The notes: generated by a model from the letters alone, not told the origin. Shown: positions 18,163 to 28,884, counted from the first letter of the stretch. The stretch: 64,000 nt of DNA from Streptomyces tuirus (GCA_018195615.1 JAGTPG010000001.1:806001-870000), one strand, 5' to 3'. Program-made: numbers and translations.

Positions 18163-19008
18163 ATGGGACGAGTCACGGAACGACGCAAGGTGCTCCGCAT
18201 CCGGGACGGGGCGGTCTCCAGCCGCCCGGACACGCTCGTCGCCGAGGAACCCCTGGAGATCCGGCTCAACGGCAAGCCGCTGGCGATCACCATGCGCACG
18301 CCGGGCGACGACTTCGCGCTGGCGGCGGGCTTCCTGGTGAGCGAGGGGTGCTGGGCGAGCAGCGGGACCTGCGGAACATCGTCTACTGCGCGGGCGCCAC
18401 GGTCGACGGGTCGAACACGTACAACGTGGTCGACGTCCAGACGGCCCGGACGTGGTGATCCCCGACATCACGCTCGAACGGAACGTGTACACCACCTCCT
18501 CCTGCGGCCTGTGCGGCAAGGCGTCGCTGGACGCGGTCCGGACGACGGCCAGGTGGCCCATCGCCGACACTCCCCCGCTCCGGGTCGCCCCGGAGCTGCT
18601 CGCGAGCCTGCCCGACCGGCTGCGCGCCGCCCAGCGGGTCTTCGACCGGACGGGGGCCTGCACGCGGCGGCCCTCTTCTCGGAGGACGGCGAGCTGCTGG
18701 ACGTCCGGGAGGACGTGGGCCGGCACAACGCGGTGGACAAGCTGGTCGGCCGCGCCCTGCAGAACGGGGAGCTGCCGCTGTCCCGGGCGATCCTGCTGGT
18801 CTCGGGCCGGGCCTCGTTCGAGCTGGCGCAGAAGGCCGTGATGGCCGGGATACCGGTCCTGGCGGCGGTGTCGGCGCCGTCCTCGCTGGCGGTGGACCTG
18901 GCCGCCGAGACGGGCCTGACCCTGGTGGGTTTCCTGCGGGGCAGCTCCATGAACGTGTACGCGGGTGAGGACCGCATCGCTCTGCGGGCGGCGGCCGCCC
19001 AGGGCTGA
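18163..19008 (+). CDS. fdhD: Formate dehydrogenase accessory sulfurtransferase FdhD; three frameshifts
   Basis: About 282 residues restored. FdhD transfers sulfur from a cysteine desulfurase to the bis-molybdopterin cofactor. Signatures are EPLEIRLNG, TPGDDFALAAGFLVSEG, the CXXC motif in TTSSCGLCGKASL, REDVGRHNAVDKLVG and SGRASFELAQKAVMAGIP. One base is missing at each of 18345-18348 (G run), 18445-18447 (C run) and 18652-18656 (G run), giving three breaks in 850 bases. All flanking segments match the family, so sequence error is far likelier than decay. Seven bases after the iron-sulfur subunit; last gene of the operon. Confidence 0.9.
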   Translation: MGRVTERRKVLRIRDGAVSSRPDTLVAEEPLEIRLNGKPLAITMRTPGDDFALAAGFLVSEGCWASSGTCGTSSTARAPRSTGRTRTTWSTSRRPGRGDPRHHARTERVHHLLLRPVRQGVAGRGPDDGQVAHRRHSPAPGRPGAAREPARPAARRPAGLRPDGGLHAAALFSEDGELLDVREDVGRHNAVDKLVGRALQNGELPLSRAILLVSGRASFELAQKAVMAGIPVLAAVSAPSSLAVDLAAETGLTLVGFLRGSSMNVYAGEDRIALRAAAAQG

Positions 19009-19059
19009 GCAGAGGTTCCCCCGCGACACGGCGGCGGGGCCCCGACCGGCGGGGAGCGC

Positions 19060-19076
19060 CCCCTGCGCCGCAGGGG
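19060..19076. terminator. Hairpin between fdhD and the convergent MarR gene
   Basis: CCCCTGCG and CGCAGGGG face each other across one base. The site lies about 50 bases past the fdhD stop and 25 bases before the MarR stop, in a very GC-rich gap. Likely bidirectional terminator. Confidence 0.5.
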
Positions 19077-19101
19077 CCCCGTCTCGGCCCCTCCCGTGAC
19101 C

Positions 19102-19539
19102 TCAGTCGGCCGTGCCGGATATCCGCAGCAGCATGCCCGTGAACTGCTCGCGTTCGGCTGCGGACAGCGGAGCGAGCAGCTCGTCGTTGGCGGCCCGGGC
19201 CGCCGCCTCGCAGCGCTTCAGCAGCCGGGCGCCCTCGCCGGTCAGGGACACGGCGTTCTTGCGGCGGTCCTCGGGGTCCGGCTCGCGCACCACCAGGCCC
19301 GCCGACTGGAGGTCGTTCAGGATGCCGACCAGGTCCTTGGGGTCCAGCCGGACCCCGCGGCCGAGGTCGGCCTGGGCGACGGGGCCCAGGTCGCGAACGG
19401 CGGACAGCACCACGTGGTGCCACATCCTCATGTTCTGCTCGGCCAGCGCCTCGGCTACCAGGGCCCGGCCCCGGGCGGCGGCCCGGCCGAGCAGCCAGCT
19501 GGGCAGGGAGCGGATCGCGGGCAGGGGGGCTTCCGACAT
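19102..19539 (-). CDS. MarR-family transcriptional regulator
   Basis: 145 residues. The winged helix includes MRMWHHVVLSAVRDLGPVAQADLG, DPKDLVGILNDLQSAGLVVREPDPEDRRKNAVSLT (wing with the Asp-Arg pair) and LTGEGARLLKRCE. Start ATG 19539. It faces away from the quinone oxidoreductase gene, and the 104-base gap between them holds two inverted repeats containing CGTTGG (19552-19568 and 19591-19627), the arrangement expected of a MarR protein repressing itself and a divergent oxidoreductase. Ligand unknown; quinones or other electrophiles are common for this pairing. Confidence 0.9.
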   Translation of the reverse strand: MSEAPLPAIRSLPSWLLGRAAARGRALVAEALAEQNMRMWHHVVLSAVRDLGPVAQADLGRGVRLDPKDLVGILNDLQSAGLVVREPDPEDRRKNAVSLTGEGARLLKRCEAAARAANDELLAPLSAAEREQFTGMLLRISGTAD

Positions 19540-19551
19540 GACCGCAGCCTA

Positions 19552-19568
19552 ACCAACAAATCGTTGGT
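19552..19568. promoter_or_regulatory. MarR-type inverted repeat 1
   Basis: ACCAAC-AAATC-GTTGGT, six-base arms around five bases, 13 bases upstream of the marR start codon. It contains the same CGTTGG half-site as the larger palindrome 23 bases away. Confidence 0.5.
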
Positions 19569-19590
19569 CCTTCCTATGATCCTCCTATAC

Positions 19591-19627
19591 CGTTGGGAAC
19601 CCCAATGAATTCATGGGGTTCCCAACG
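19591..19627. promoter_or_regulatory. Large near-perfect palindrome between marR and the quinone oxidoreductase
   Basis: Arms CGTTGGGAACCCCA and TGGGGTTCCCAACG (14 bases, no mismatch) flank the spacer ATGAATTCA, which itself contains the palindrome TGAATTCA. The 37-base element is symmetric except for one extra A. It ends 16 bases before the oxidoreductase ATG and would overlap its leader. A likely sigma70-type promoter (TTGGTC, 16 bases, TATACC) abuts its left side, so bound repressor would block initiation. Confidence 0.6.
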
Positions 19628-19643
19628 ACTTGCCGGAGGTGCG

Positions 19644-20560
19644 ATGCGCCGCGTCCGCTACGAATCCCGAGGCGGCCCCCTGTTCCTCGAGGAGGCACCG
19701 GCTCCCGAGCCCGGCCCCGGGGAACTGCTCGTGCGCACGGCGGCGATCGGCGTCACGCTCCCGGTCGTACGCAAGGTCACCGAGGCGGCCGAGCCGGTCC
19801 CGCTCTGCGGCGAGATCGCCGGGGAGGTCACGGCCGCCGGCGAGGGCGTCACCCGCTTCAGCACCTGCGACCGCGTGACGGGGCTCTGCTTCGGCCACGG
19901 CTACGCCGACTTCGCGCTGCTGCACGAGACCATGGCCTCCCCGATCCCGGCGGACGCCGGTGCCGTCGACGCGGTCGCCCTGGTCCGCAGCGGACTGGTC
20001 GCCCTCGGCGCCCTGGAGGCGGCCCGGCCCGAGCCGGGCGAGGCCGCCCTGGTCACGGCGGCGGCGAGCGGTGTCGGCCACCTGGCCGTGCAGCTGGCCA
20101 GGACGCGCGGCGCCGGACGGGTCGTCGGGGCCGTCTCCGCCCCGGGCAAGGCCGACTTCGTACGCGGCCTCGGCGCCGACCACGTCATCACGTACGGCGA
20201 CGACAGCTGGGGCACCCCGGTCGATTACGCCCTGGACGCGGTCGGCGGCGAGCTGCTCACACGGAGCCTGTCCGCACTCGCCCCGGAGGGACGGCTGGTG
20301 GCGTACAGCTCGGGCGGCGGCACGATCCAGGCGTTCGACCTGCTCGTGGGGGCCAAGTCGGTGATCGGCTTCCAGATGGCCCGTGTCGCCCGCGGGAGGC
20401 CGGAGTTGTACGAGCAGTGGCGCACGGAGCTCTGGCGGCTGTTCGCGGCGGGCGAGCTCAAGCCCGTGGTGCACGGGGAGTTCGCCCTGGAGGACGCCGC
20501 GAAGGCACACGGGGAGATCGAGGCGCGGGCCAACCTCGGAAGGTCGTCCTGATCCCCTGA
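19644..20560 (+). CDS. Quinone oxidoreductase-like zinc-type alcohol dehydrogenase (MDR family); probable frameshift at the last codons
   Basis: About 305 residues restored. GroES-like N-terminus (MRRVRYESRGGPLFLEE, GEIAGEVTAAGEGVT), then a Rossmann domain with VTAAASGVGHLAVQLAR, VVGAVSAPGKADFVRGLGAD and DYALDAVGGELLTRSL. The zinc-ligand Cys cluster is absent, as in NADPH:quinone reductases (QOR). Start ATG 19644 with CCGGAGG. As read, the frame ends ANLGRSS, but with one base added near 20538 it ends GKVVLIP, the usual family ending, at 20560. It probably reduces quinones or enones with NADPH under control of the divergent MarR. Confidence 0.88.
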
Positions 20561-20613
20561 CGCACGGTTCTTGTGGGGGGTCCGAGAAGCCAAGTACCGT
20601 CTGTGGCCCACAC

Positions 20614-20635
20614 ATTGGACGTGGGATGTCCGAAT
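20614..20635. promoter_or_regulatory. Inverted repeat upstream of the sialidase gene
   Basis: ATTGGAC-N7-GTCCGAAT, about 70 bases before the start codon. The half-site GGATGTC recurs just downstream (20641-20648). A possible -35/-10 pair (TTGTGG at 20572, TACCGT at 20596) precedes it, so a bound repressor would sit around +5 to +30. No regulator gene is adjacent. Confidence 0.35.
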
Positions 20636-20702
20636 GACCGGATGTCTGTTCCCATGCTCCCCGGTGGTTCAGCCGACAGACGCATGAAGGGCAGGTCGCA
20701 CC

Positions 20703-22573
20703 ATGCCGTCAAGTCTTCGCGCACGTCTGAGATCCACCCTGACCGCCGTTCTCACCGCCGCGGCGCTGCTCGCGCCCACCGTCCCGGCCGACGCCCGACC
20801 GGCCACGGCCTTACCGGAGTTCGAACAGCAGGTCCTCTTCAAGGCCTCCCAGGACCCCGGTTACGCCTGCTTCCGGATCCCGGCGATCGTGCGGACGACA
20901 GCGGGCACGCTGCTCGCCTTCGCCGAGGGACGCGTCCTCAACTGCGGTGACGCTGCCGACATCGACATCGTCGTCAAGCGCTCCACCGACGGCGGCCGCA
21001 CCTGGGGACCGCTGCGGGTGGTCAACGAGGGCGCCGGCGACACGCACGGCAACCCGGCGCCCCTCGTGGACCGCAGGACGGGCCGGATCCTGCTGGCCGA
21101 GACGTACAACACGGGCCGTACGGACGCCGGCAACTGCTCCGTTCCCTGTGACCGTACCCCGCACCTCCAGTACAGCGACGACGACGGCCGGACCTGGTCC
21201 GAGCCGCGCGACCTCAGCGACGAGATCCGACCCGGGCACTGGAACTCCTGGTACGCCACCGGCCCGGTGCACGGCATCCAGCTCACCCGCGGCAGGCACG
21301 CCGGGCGGCTGGTGTTCGGCGTCAACACCGAGACGTGGGACGGCGGCCGGGTCACCGCGAACCACGCCGCGCTCATCGTCAGCGACGACGGCGGCGACCA
21401 CTGGCGGGTCGGCGCCACCGACTCCTGGCCGATCGCCCAGGACGGGACGTTCCGGCAGAAGCCGTCGGAGGTGACGCTCACCGAGCGCACCGACGGCGCG
21501 ATCCTCGTCAGCGGCCGGGAACAGGACGGCACCGATCTGGGCCACCGCACCCAGACCCTCAGCCGGGACGGCGGCGACAGCTTCGCCACGCCCTTCCGCG
21601 ACCTCCCGGACCTCTACACGCCGCAGGTCCAGGGCGCGACGCTGCGCCTGGGCGACCGGATGCTGCTGTCCGCCCCGGCCGACCCCGACCGCCGCCGGAC
21701 GATGATGATCCGCTCCTCCTACGACGGCGGGACACCTGGGACAGCGTGGACCGGGGCACGGTCGTCACCACGGACTGGTCCGGCTACTCCGACATGGCGG
21801 CGGTGAACTCCTCGACGGTGGGCCTGCTGTACGAGGGCGGCGCGGTCGACGCCCGCGACGAGATCCGCTTCGCCCGCTTCACCGAGGACTGGCTGGAACC
21901 GCGCCGCGGCCGCGACCCCACCACCCGCGACGCCGCGGCGGGCGCCAGGCCGGCGGCCGTGCTCGGCGGCGCCGCCCGGACGTCCGGCGTGCGCGGGGGC
22001 GCGCTGTCCTTCGACGGCCGTGACGACGCCGTACGCCTGCCCTACCGCTCCCGGCTACCGCTCGGTGATGGAGACTTCACGGCCTCGCTGTTCTTCCGCT
22101 ACACGGCCACGACCGGCGAGCAGCCCTTCCTGTGGATGGGCGGCATCGGCAGCAGCCAGCCGCAGATCTGGCTGCGCGGGGAGCCGGCGAGCGACCGGGT
22201 CCGGGCCCTGATCACCACCCGGTCGGGCGCGACAACCGTGCGGACGGCCTCGGTGTGGACCGCCGGCGCCCACAACGACGGCCGCTGGCACCACCTGGTC
22301 CTGCGCCGGGGCGGCGGGAACCTGACGCTCTTCCTCGACGGTTCGCCGATCAGCACCACGGACGTGCCGGGCTCGGTCAGCCGCAACTCCCCGTTCGGTG
22401 TGCACATCGGCCAGCGGATGGACAGCCGGGCGTTCCTGACGGGGGCGATCGACGACGTCCGCGTCTGGAACAGGGCGCTCTCCGACGGTGAGTTGGCCTC
22501 CGGCGCCACGGGCGCGGCTACCAGGGGCACGGTGCTGTGGCTGCCCATGGACCACGTGAGCGGCAGCAACTAA
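20703..22573 (+). CDS. Secreted exo-alpha-sialidase (GH33) with C-terminal LamG-like domain; frameshifted; contains a TTA codon
   Basis: About 623 residues restored. Signal peptide of about 32 residues ending TVPADARP. Sialidase propeller: the FRIP motif (YACFRIPAIV, catalytic Arg), Asp boxes (STDGGRTWG, SDDDGRTWS, SDDGGDHWR, SRDGGDSF), and GDTHGNPAPLVDRRTGRILL. From about residue 430 a concanavalin/laminin-G-like domain (GALSFDGRDDAVRLPY, DGRWHHLVLRRGGGNLTLFLDG, AIDDVRVWNRAL) probably binds glycan. One base is missing at 21729-21731 within the last Asp box. Codon 37 (20811-20813) is TTA, so translation should depend on the bldA tRNA. It releases terminal sialic acids outside the cell. Confidence 0.9.
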
Positions 22574-22584
22574 CGTCACGGAAC

Positions 22585-23821
22585 GTGCCCGACGACACAG
22601 GAGCAGCACGAGCACGACAGCGCACGGGAACCGGGATCGGCCTGCTGCTGGTCCTGGTTCTCGGAGCCGCGCTGCTCATCGCCCTGCCGGACGACGAGCC
22701 CCCGGACGACGGCAGCGCCTGCCGGGCGCTGACGGTCCGCTCCTGGCAGGCGGACGACGGCCTGACCGCCGAGTTCGCCCGCTACGGCGACGACGCGAGC
22801 CGCACCGACGACTGGACCGGCGGCGACGGCACCCACTCGGTGCGGCTGCCGGACGGCCGGGTGCTGTGGCTGTTCTCCGACACCTATCTGGGCCGGGTGT
22901 ACGGCCCGCCCAACCCGGCCGGCGAGTCCTACGCCTGGCGGGACACCACCGCGCCGCTGGTGCGCAACTCGGCCGTGCTGATGCGCGACGGCCGGCTGGA
23001 GACCACCCTCCCCGCCCCGCTGTTCGCCGACCCGGCCCCCAACCAGTGGCGCTGGCCGGTCGCCGCCCGCGTCGAACCCCGCTCCCCCGGCTCCTCGGAG
23101 CAGGTCGTCCGGGTCCTTCTGTGGGTGCGCACGGCGGGGCAGGCCCCGTGGATCTACGGCGTGCCCACCGCCACAGAGGTCGCCACCCTGTCTCTGCCCG
23201 GTCTGCGCCTGGAGTCGATCGTCAGGGTGCTGGACCAGCAGCTGGTCCCGGACCCGTCCCGGCGTGTGCTGTTCGGCACCACGCTGGTCGAGGAGGACGG
23301 CTGGACCTACGTCTTCGGCGGCGACGACGGCCAGGCGGCCTCCCGCCCCACCTCGCACGCCTACGTGGCCCGCGTGCCGGACGGCAGGCTCGCGGATCCG
23401 GCGGCCTGGCGGTACTGGAACGGCTCGGCGTGGGCGGCCGGTGCCCGCCCCGGCCGGTGCTCGGGACGGGCAGCGCAGGGGCGTGGGCAGCGCGTTCTCG
23501 GTCGTCCGGGACGGCGGGACGTATGTGCTGTTCACGATGGCCACGGGCACGAAGGGGCTGACCACCGTGGCGTCGTACTGGGCGTGCTCCCCGGCCGGGC
23601 CGTGGCATGGGCCCGCGAAGGAGTTCAGCCCGTCACTGCCGCAGGGTCAGGTGGCCGCGTACAACCCGCAGGCCCACCCGGTGCTGAGCGGCGACGGGCG
23701 TCTCGTCCTCAGCTACGACGTCAACTGGCTGGAGACGACGGGCGCGGCGGCGCAGCTCAGCCGGAACGTGTCCCTGTACCGGCCGCGGTTCGTGACGCTG
23801 CGGCTGGCTCCGGAGCGCTGA
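22585..23821 (+). CDS. Membrane-anchored DUF4185/DUF5005-like beta-propeller protein; two frameshifts
   Basis: About 412 residues restored; bases are missing in the runs 23448-23451 and 23478-23481. A basic N-terminus and one hydrophobic helix (IGLLLVLVLGAALLIAL) anchor or export it. The body resembles uncharacterised propeller proteins related to glycoside hydrolases: RLPDGRVLWLFSDTYLG, NSAVLMRDG, DGWTYVFGGDDGQ, HAYVARVPDGRLADPAAWRYW, FSVVRDGGTYVLFT and LSYDVNW. It starts at GTG 22585, 11 bases after the sialidase stop, suggesting an operon and a shared extracellular glycan substrate. I do not know its activity. Confidence 0.7.
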
Positions 23822-24800
23822 CCTCCTCGGCGCGGGGGTCGTGCGAGCGGCGCTTGGCGATCACCGCGCACACCATCAGCTGCGTCTGGTGGAAGAGCAT
23901 CAGCGGCAGCACGGCCAGCGAGGCGTGCGCGCCGAACAGGACGCCCGCCATGGGCAGTCCGGCCGCCAGGGACTTCTTCGAACCGGCGAACTGGAGGACG
24001 ATCCGGTCCTCCCGGCCGAAGCCCAGCGCCTTGCCGCCGTACCAGGTCAGCAGCAGCATCACGGCGAGGATCACGGCCTCTACGACGAGCAGCCCGCCCA
24101 GGCGGAGGGGGCTGACCTGGTGCCAGATGCCCTGGACCATGCCCTGACTGAACGCGGTGTAGACGACGAGCAGGATCGAGCCGCGGTCCACCAGCCCGAG
24201 GACCTTTTTGTGGCGGGTGACGAAGCCGCCGATCCAGCGGCGCAGCAGCTGTCCGGCGAGGAACGGCACGAGCAGTTGCAGCACGATCCTCAGCAGTGAG
24301 TCGGCGGAGAACCCGCCCCCGTTGCCGCCGAGCAGCGAGGCCGCGAGCAGCGGGGTGGCGATGATGCCGACGAGGGAGGAGAAGGAGCCCGCGCAGATCG
24401 CGGCGGGCACGTTTCCGCGGGCCATCGAGGTGAAGGCGATCGACGACTGGACGGTCGACGGGACGAGTGTGAGGAAGAGCAGGCCCTGGTAGAGCGGGTC
24501 CGTCAGGATCACCGGCACCAGTCCGCGGGCGGCGAGGCCGAGCAGCGGGAAGACGACGAAGGTGGCGGCCAGCACCGTGACGTGGAGCCGCCAGTGGCGC
24601 AGTCCGTCCAGCGCCTCGCGGGTGGACAGCCGCGCCCCGTAGAGGAAGAACAGCAGGGCGATGGCCGCCGTGGAGGTACCGGACGCGACATCGGCTGCCG
24701 TCCCGCGGGCCGGGAAGAGCGCGGCGACGCCCACCGTCGCGAGGAGGAGAAGGATGTACGGGTCGATCGGCATCCGACGCGGCCGGCGCAGGCGTTTCAC
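23757..24800 (-). CDS. Bile acid:sodium symporter family transporter (BASS/SBF-like)
   Basis: About 347 residues with nine to ten membrane segments. Family features: FFLYGARLSTREALDGLRHWRLH after TM2, LVPSTVQSSIAFTSMARGN (the discontinuous-helix crossover region) and FAGSKKSLAAGLPMAG. Start GTG 24800 has GTGGAGC upstream. The last ~20 codons overlap the convergent DUF4185-like gene; the C-terminal tail (EPAAASRTAAGTGTRSG) may therefore be longer than the functional protein. Such carriers move organic anions with sodium; substrate unknown. Divergent from a LysR gene whose predicted operator lies between them. Confidence 0.85.
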   Translation of the reverse strand: MKRLRRPRRMPIDPYILLLLATVGVAALFPARGTAADVASGTSTAAIALLFFLYGARLSTREALDGLRHWRLHVTVLAATFVVFPLLGLAARGLVPVILTDPLYQGLLFLTLVPSTVQSSIAFTSMARGNVPAAICAGSFSSLVGIIATPLLAASLLGGNGGGFSADSLLRIVLQLLVPFLAGQLLRRWIGGFVTRHKKVLGLVDRGSILLVVYTAFSQGMVQGIWHQVSPLRLGGLLVVEAVILAVMLLLTWYGGKALGFGREDRIVLQFAGSKKSLAAGLPMAGVLFGAHASLAVLPLMLFHQTQLMVCAVIAKRRSHDPRAEEVSAPEPAAASRTAAGTGTRSG

Positions 24801-24907
24801 AATGCTCCACTTGCTCGGTACTGGGGGTGGTACGGAGGGCCAGGACGGCCCCCTTCCATCCTGCTCCCCGGCCTGGCGATCGGGAATCCCGCATACTGCT
24901 CTCACTG

Positions 24908-24926
24908 CTATCACATCTCGCGATAG
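24908..24926. promoter_or_regulatory. Putative LysR binding site between BASS and lysR
   Basis: CTATC-N9-GATAG, containing a T-N11-A core typical of LysR boxes, nine bases before the lysR ATG. It is AT-rich relative to its surroundings. Confidence 0.45.
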
Positions 24927-24935
24927 CCTGGCCGT

Positions 24936-25812
24936 ATGTACGACCCCTCCCATCTGCGCACCTTTCTGTCGGTGGCGCAGACGCTGAGCTTCACGCAGGC
25001 CGCGCGACGGCTCGGACTGCGGCAGTCCACCGTCAGCCAGCACGTGCGGCGGCTGGAGGACGCCACCGGGCGGACGCTGTTCACCCGGGACACGCACTCG
25101 GTGGAGCTGACGGAGGACGGCGAGGCCATGCTCGGCTTCGCCCGCCGCATCCTGGAGGTGCACGAGCAGGCGACGGCGTTCTTCACGGGCACCCGGCTGT
25201 GCGGCCGGCTACGCTTCGGCGCGTCGGAGGACTTCGTACTGACCCGGCTGCCGGAGATCCTCGAGGGCTTCCGGCACGAGCACCCGGAGGTCGACCTGGA
25301 GCTGACGGTCGAGCTGTCGGGCACGCTGCACGAGCAGTTGGCCGCGGGAAGCTCGACCTCGTCCTGGCCAAGCGGCGGCCCGAGGACCCGCGCGGCGAGC
25401 TGGTCCGGCACGACAGGCTGGTGTGGATCGGGGCGGAGCGCCTCCGGCTCGACCCGGACCGCCCGGTGCCGCTCATCGTCTACCCACCGCCGGGCATCAC
25501 CCGGGCGCTCGCCCTGGAGGCGCTGGAGCGGCAGGGCCGCGAGTGGCGGGTGGTGTGCACCAGCGGCAGCCTCAACGGTCTGGTCGCGGCGGCCCGGGCC
25601 GGGCTCGGCGTGATGGCCCACTCCCGCGGCCTCATTCCCCGGGCCTGGTCCGGGTCCCGGACCGGGCGGGTCTGCCGGAGCTCGGGCAGGTCGACTTCGT
25701 CGTGGTCCACGGCCGGCGCCGCCCCTCCGCCCAGGGCGCCGCGGACGCCCTGGCGGCGGCCATCCTGTCGGGCGGGGACCGGCTGCACCGCAGCTCACGC
25801 AAGGGTCTGTGA
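24936..25812 (+). CDS. LysR-family transcriptional regulator; two frameshifts
   Basis: About 292 residues restored; single bases are missing at 25346-25348 and 25637-25640. N-terminal LysR helix-turn-helix: HLRTFLSVAQTLSFTQAARRLGLRQSTVSQHVRRLEDATGRTLF-type order of helices, then a linker helix and a substrate-binding domain (RLRFGASEDFVLTRLPEIL, KLDLVLAKRRPEDPR, VVCTSGSLNGLVAAARAGLGVMAHSRGLIPPGL). ATG 24936 has no clear Shine-Dalgarno site, so the mRNA may be leaderless or nearly so. It most likely activates the divergent BASS transporter in response to its substrate. Confidence 0.9.
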
Positions 25813-25860
25813 CAACCGGAGTGACGGAATCCGTCGCCGCTGCGCTGACAGAAGAGACCA

Positions 25861-25890
25861 CCCCTCGGGTCGCGATCGCACCCCGAGGGG
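25861..25890. terminator. Hairpin terminator downstream of lysR
   Basis: CCCCTCGGG and CCCCGAGGGG pair over nine bases with an 11-base loop (TCGCGATCGCA), about 50 bases after the lysR stop. The remaining bases up to 26111 hold no gene that I can support; they must contain the acyl-CoA ligase promoter. Confidence 0.6.
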
Positions 25891-26111
25891 AGTCGTACAG
25901 ATTCGGTGGAGATTACGGCACCGAAACTTACTCAACCGTCAGGATTCTGTCCGACCCTTCCCCATGTGAGCGCTTTTTCCCTCGCTGACCAGCACCGACG
26001 AGAGCGCTGCTCACCTTCGGCCCCCTCCCGCACCCTGGTCCCGTGGGGTAGCTTCCATGGCGCTGTGCGGAGCGTCACTCAACAAGAGCGCTGAGGAGCG
26101 GGGAGCGGGGT

Positions 26112-27936
26112 TTGCGCGAGTTCACCAACCCTCCGTTGGCGTTGGCACCTCCGGTGGGCGGTCTGGCCGACGTGGTCTTCCAGCATGCCCAGGAGGACCC
26201 GCTGCACATCGCGCTGGGCCGCAAGGACGACGCCGGGCAGTGGCGCGATGTCACCGCCGCCGAGTTCCGTGACGAGGTGCTCGCCCTGGCCAAGGGCCTG
26301 CTGGCGAGCGGCATCCGGTTCGGCGACCGGGTCGCGATCATGTCCCGGACCCGCTACGAGTGGACGCTGTTCGACTACGCGCTGTGGACGATCGGCGCCC
26401 AGGTCGTACCGGTCTACCCGACCTCCTCCGCCGAGCAGTGCTTCTGGATGCTGTACGACGCCGAGGTGACGGCCGCGATCGTGGAGCACGAGGACCACGC
26501 GATGACGATCGCCACGGTCATCGACCGCCTGCCGCAGCTGCGCCGCCTGTGGCAGCTCGACTCGGGGCCGTGCAGGAGCTGTACGACGCCGGTGCGCACC
26601 TCGACGACGAGGTGGTGCACCGCCACCGGCAGGCCGTCACCCCCGACTCGGTCGCCACGATCATCTACACCTCGGGCACCACCGGCCGCCCCAAGGGCTG
26701 TGTCATCTCGCACGGCAACTTCATGTTCGAGGCGGACACCGTCATCGAGCGCTGGGAGCCGGTGTTCCACTCCAAGCGGGGCGACGAGGCCGCCACCCTG
26801 CTGTTCCTGCCCTCGCCCACGTCTTCGGACGGATGGTCCAGGTCGCCGGGATCCGCGGCAAGGTGAAATTCGGCCATCAGCCGCAGCTGAACGCGGCAGC
26901 CCTGCTGCCCGACCTCGCCGCCTTCAAGCCGACGTTCTTCCTGGCCGTGCCGTACATCTTCGAGAAGGTGTTCAACGCGGCCCGCCGCAAGGCCGAGAAG
27001 GAGGGACGTTCCGGCCCCTTCGAGAAGGCCGTGGACATCGCCATCAAGTACGCCGACGCGGTGGAGGCCAGGGCCTGGGGCGTCGGGCCCGGCCCCTCGG
27101 CGGGACTGCGCATGCAGCACCAGCTGTTCGACAAACTCGTCTACACCAAGATCCGCGCCGCGATGGGCGGCCGCATCAAGCACGCCATGTCGGGCGGGTC
27201 GGCGATGGACCGACGGCTCGGCCTGTTCTTCGCCGGGGCGGGCGTGCACATCTACGAGGGCTACGGTCTGACGGAGTCCACGGCCGCCGCGACCGCCAAC
27301 CCGCCCGGACGCACCCGTTTCGGAACGGTCGGCCAGCCCATCCCGGGCATGACCGTGCACCTCGCGGACGACGGCGAGATCTGGCTGCACGGCCAGAACG
27401 TCTTCCAGGGCTACCTCAACAACCCCAAGGCCACCGACGAGACCCTGCACGACGGCTGGCTGGCCACCGGCGACCTCGGCTCGCTCGACGAGGACGGCTA
27501 CCTCACCATCACCGGCCGCAAGAAGGAGATCCTGGTCACATCGGGCGGCAAGAGCGTTTCGCCGGGTGTGCTGGAGGAACGCGTCCGGGACCATCCGCTG
27601 GTCAACCAGTGCATCGTCGTCGGCAACGACCGCCCGTACATCGCCGCCCTGGTGACCCTCGACCAGGAGGCCGTGGAGCACTGGCTGGCGATGCGGGGCA
27701 AACCGCAGATGTCACCGGCGGAGCTGGTACGCGACGCGGATCTGGAGACGGAGGTGCGACGCGCGGTCGTCGCGGCCAACACCCTTGTCTCGCAGGCCGA
27801 GTCGATCCGCACCTTCCGCATCCTGGCCCAGCCGTTCACCGAGGAGCACGGGTTGCTGACCCCGTCCCTGAAGCTGAAGCGGAAGGCGATCGAAAAGGCG
27901 TACGAGAACGAGGTCGAGGCACTGTACCGGGCGTGA
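26112..27936 (+). CDS. Long-chain fatty-acid-CoA ligase (AMP-binding, FadD15-like); two frameshifts
   Basis: About 608 residues restored; one base missing in each of 26564-26567 and 26810-26812. TTG start 26112 with GGAGCGGGG upstream, beginning LREFTNPPL. AMP-binding motifs: IIYTSGTTGRPKGCVISHGN (P-loop), LPLAHVFGRMVQ, HIYEGYGLTESTAAATANPP, DGWLATGDLGSLDEDGYLTITGRKKE and the catalytic lysine region LTPSLKLKRKAIEKAYENEV. It activates fatty acids to acyl-CoA through acyl-adenylates in the cytoplasm or at the membrane. Length and the two-part insertion (KAEKEGRSGPFEKAVDIA) match mycobacterial FadD15-type ligases. Single-gene unit. Confidence 0.92.
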
Positions 27937-28027
27937 ACTGCCAGGTGACAGGGGATCTGTACGTCTGAATTCTCCCGTCAGGAATGCATCACGGCTCGTG
28001 ATCGTTGACGATGGGAGTACCACCTGA

Positions 28028-28884
<857 letters not shown>

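Noticed and set aside
18163..19008. fdhD as a decayed pseudogene because of three frameshifts
   Set aside because: Each break is one base lost from a G or C run, like those in dozens of other genes here, and all protein segments are conserved.
25960..25985. GAGCGCT core upstream of the acyl-CoA ligase as a CebR box
   Set aside because: The right half reads TTTTT rather than CCCA; too few matches to TGGGAGCGCTCCCA.
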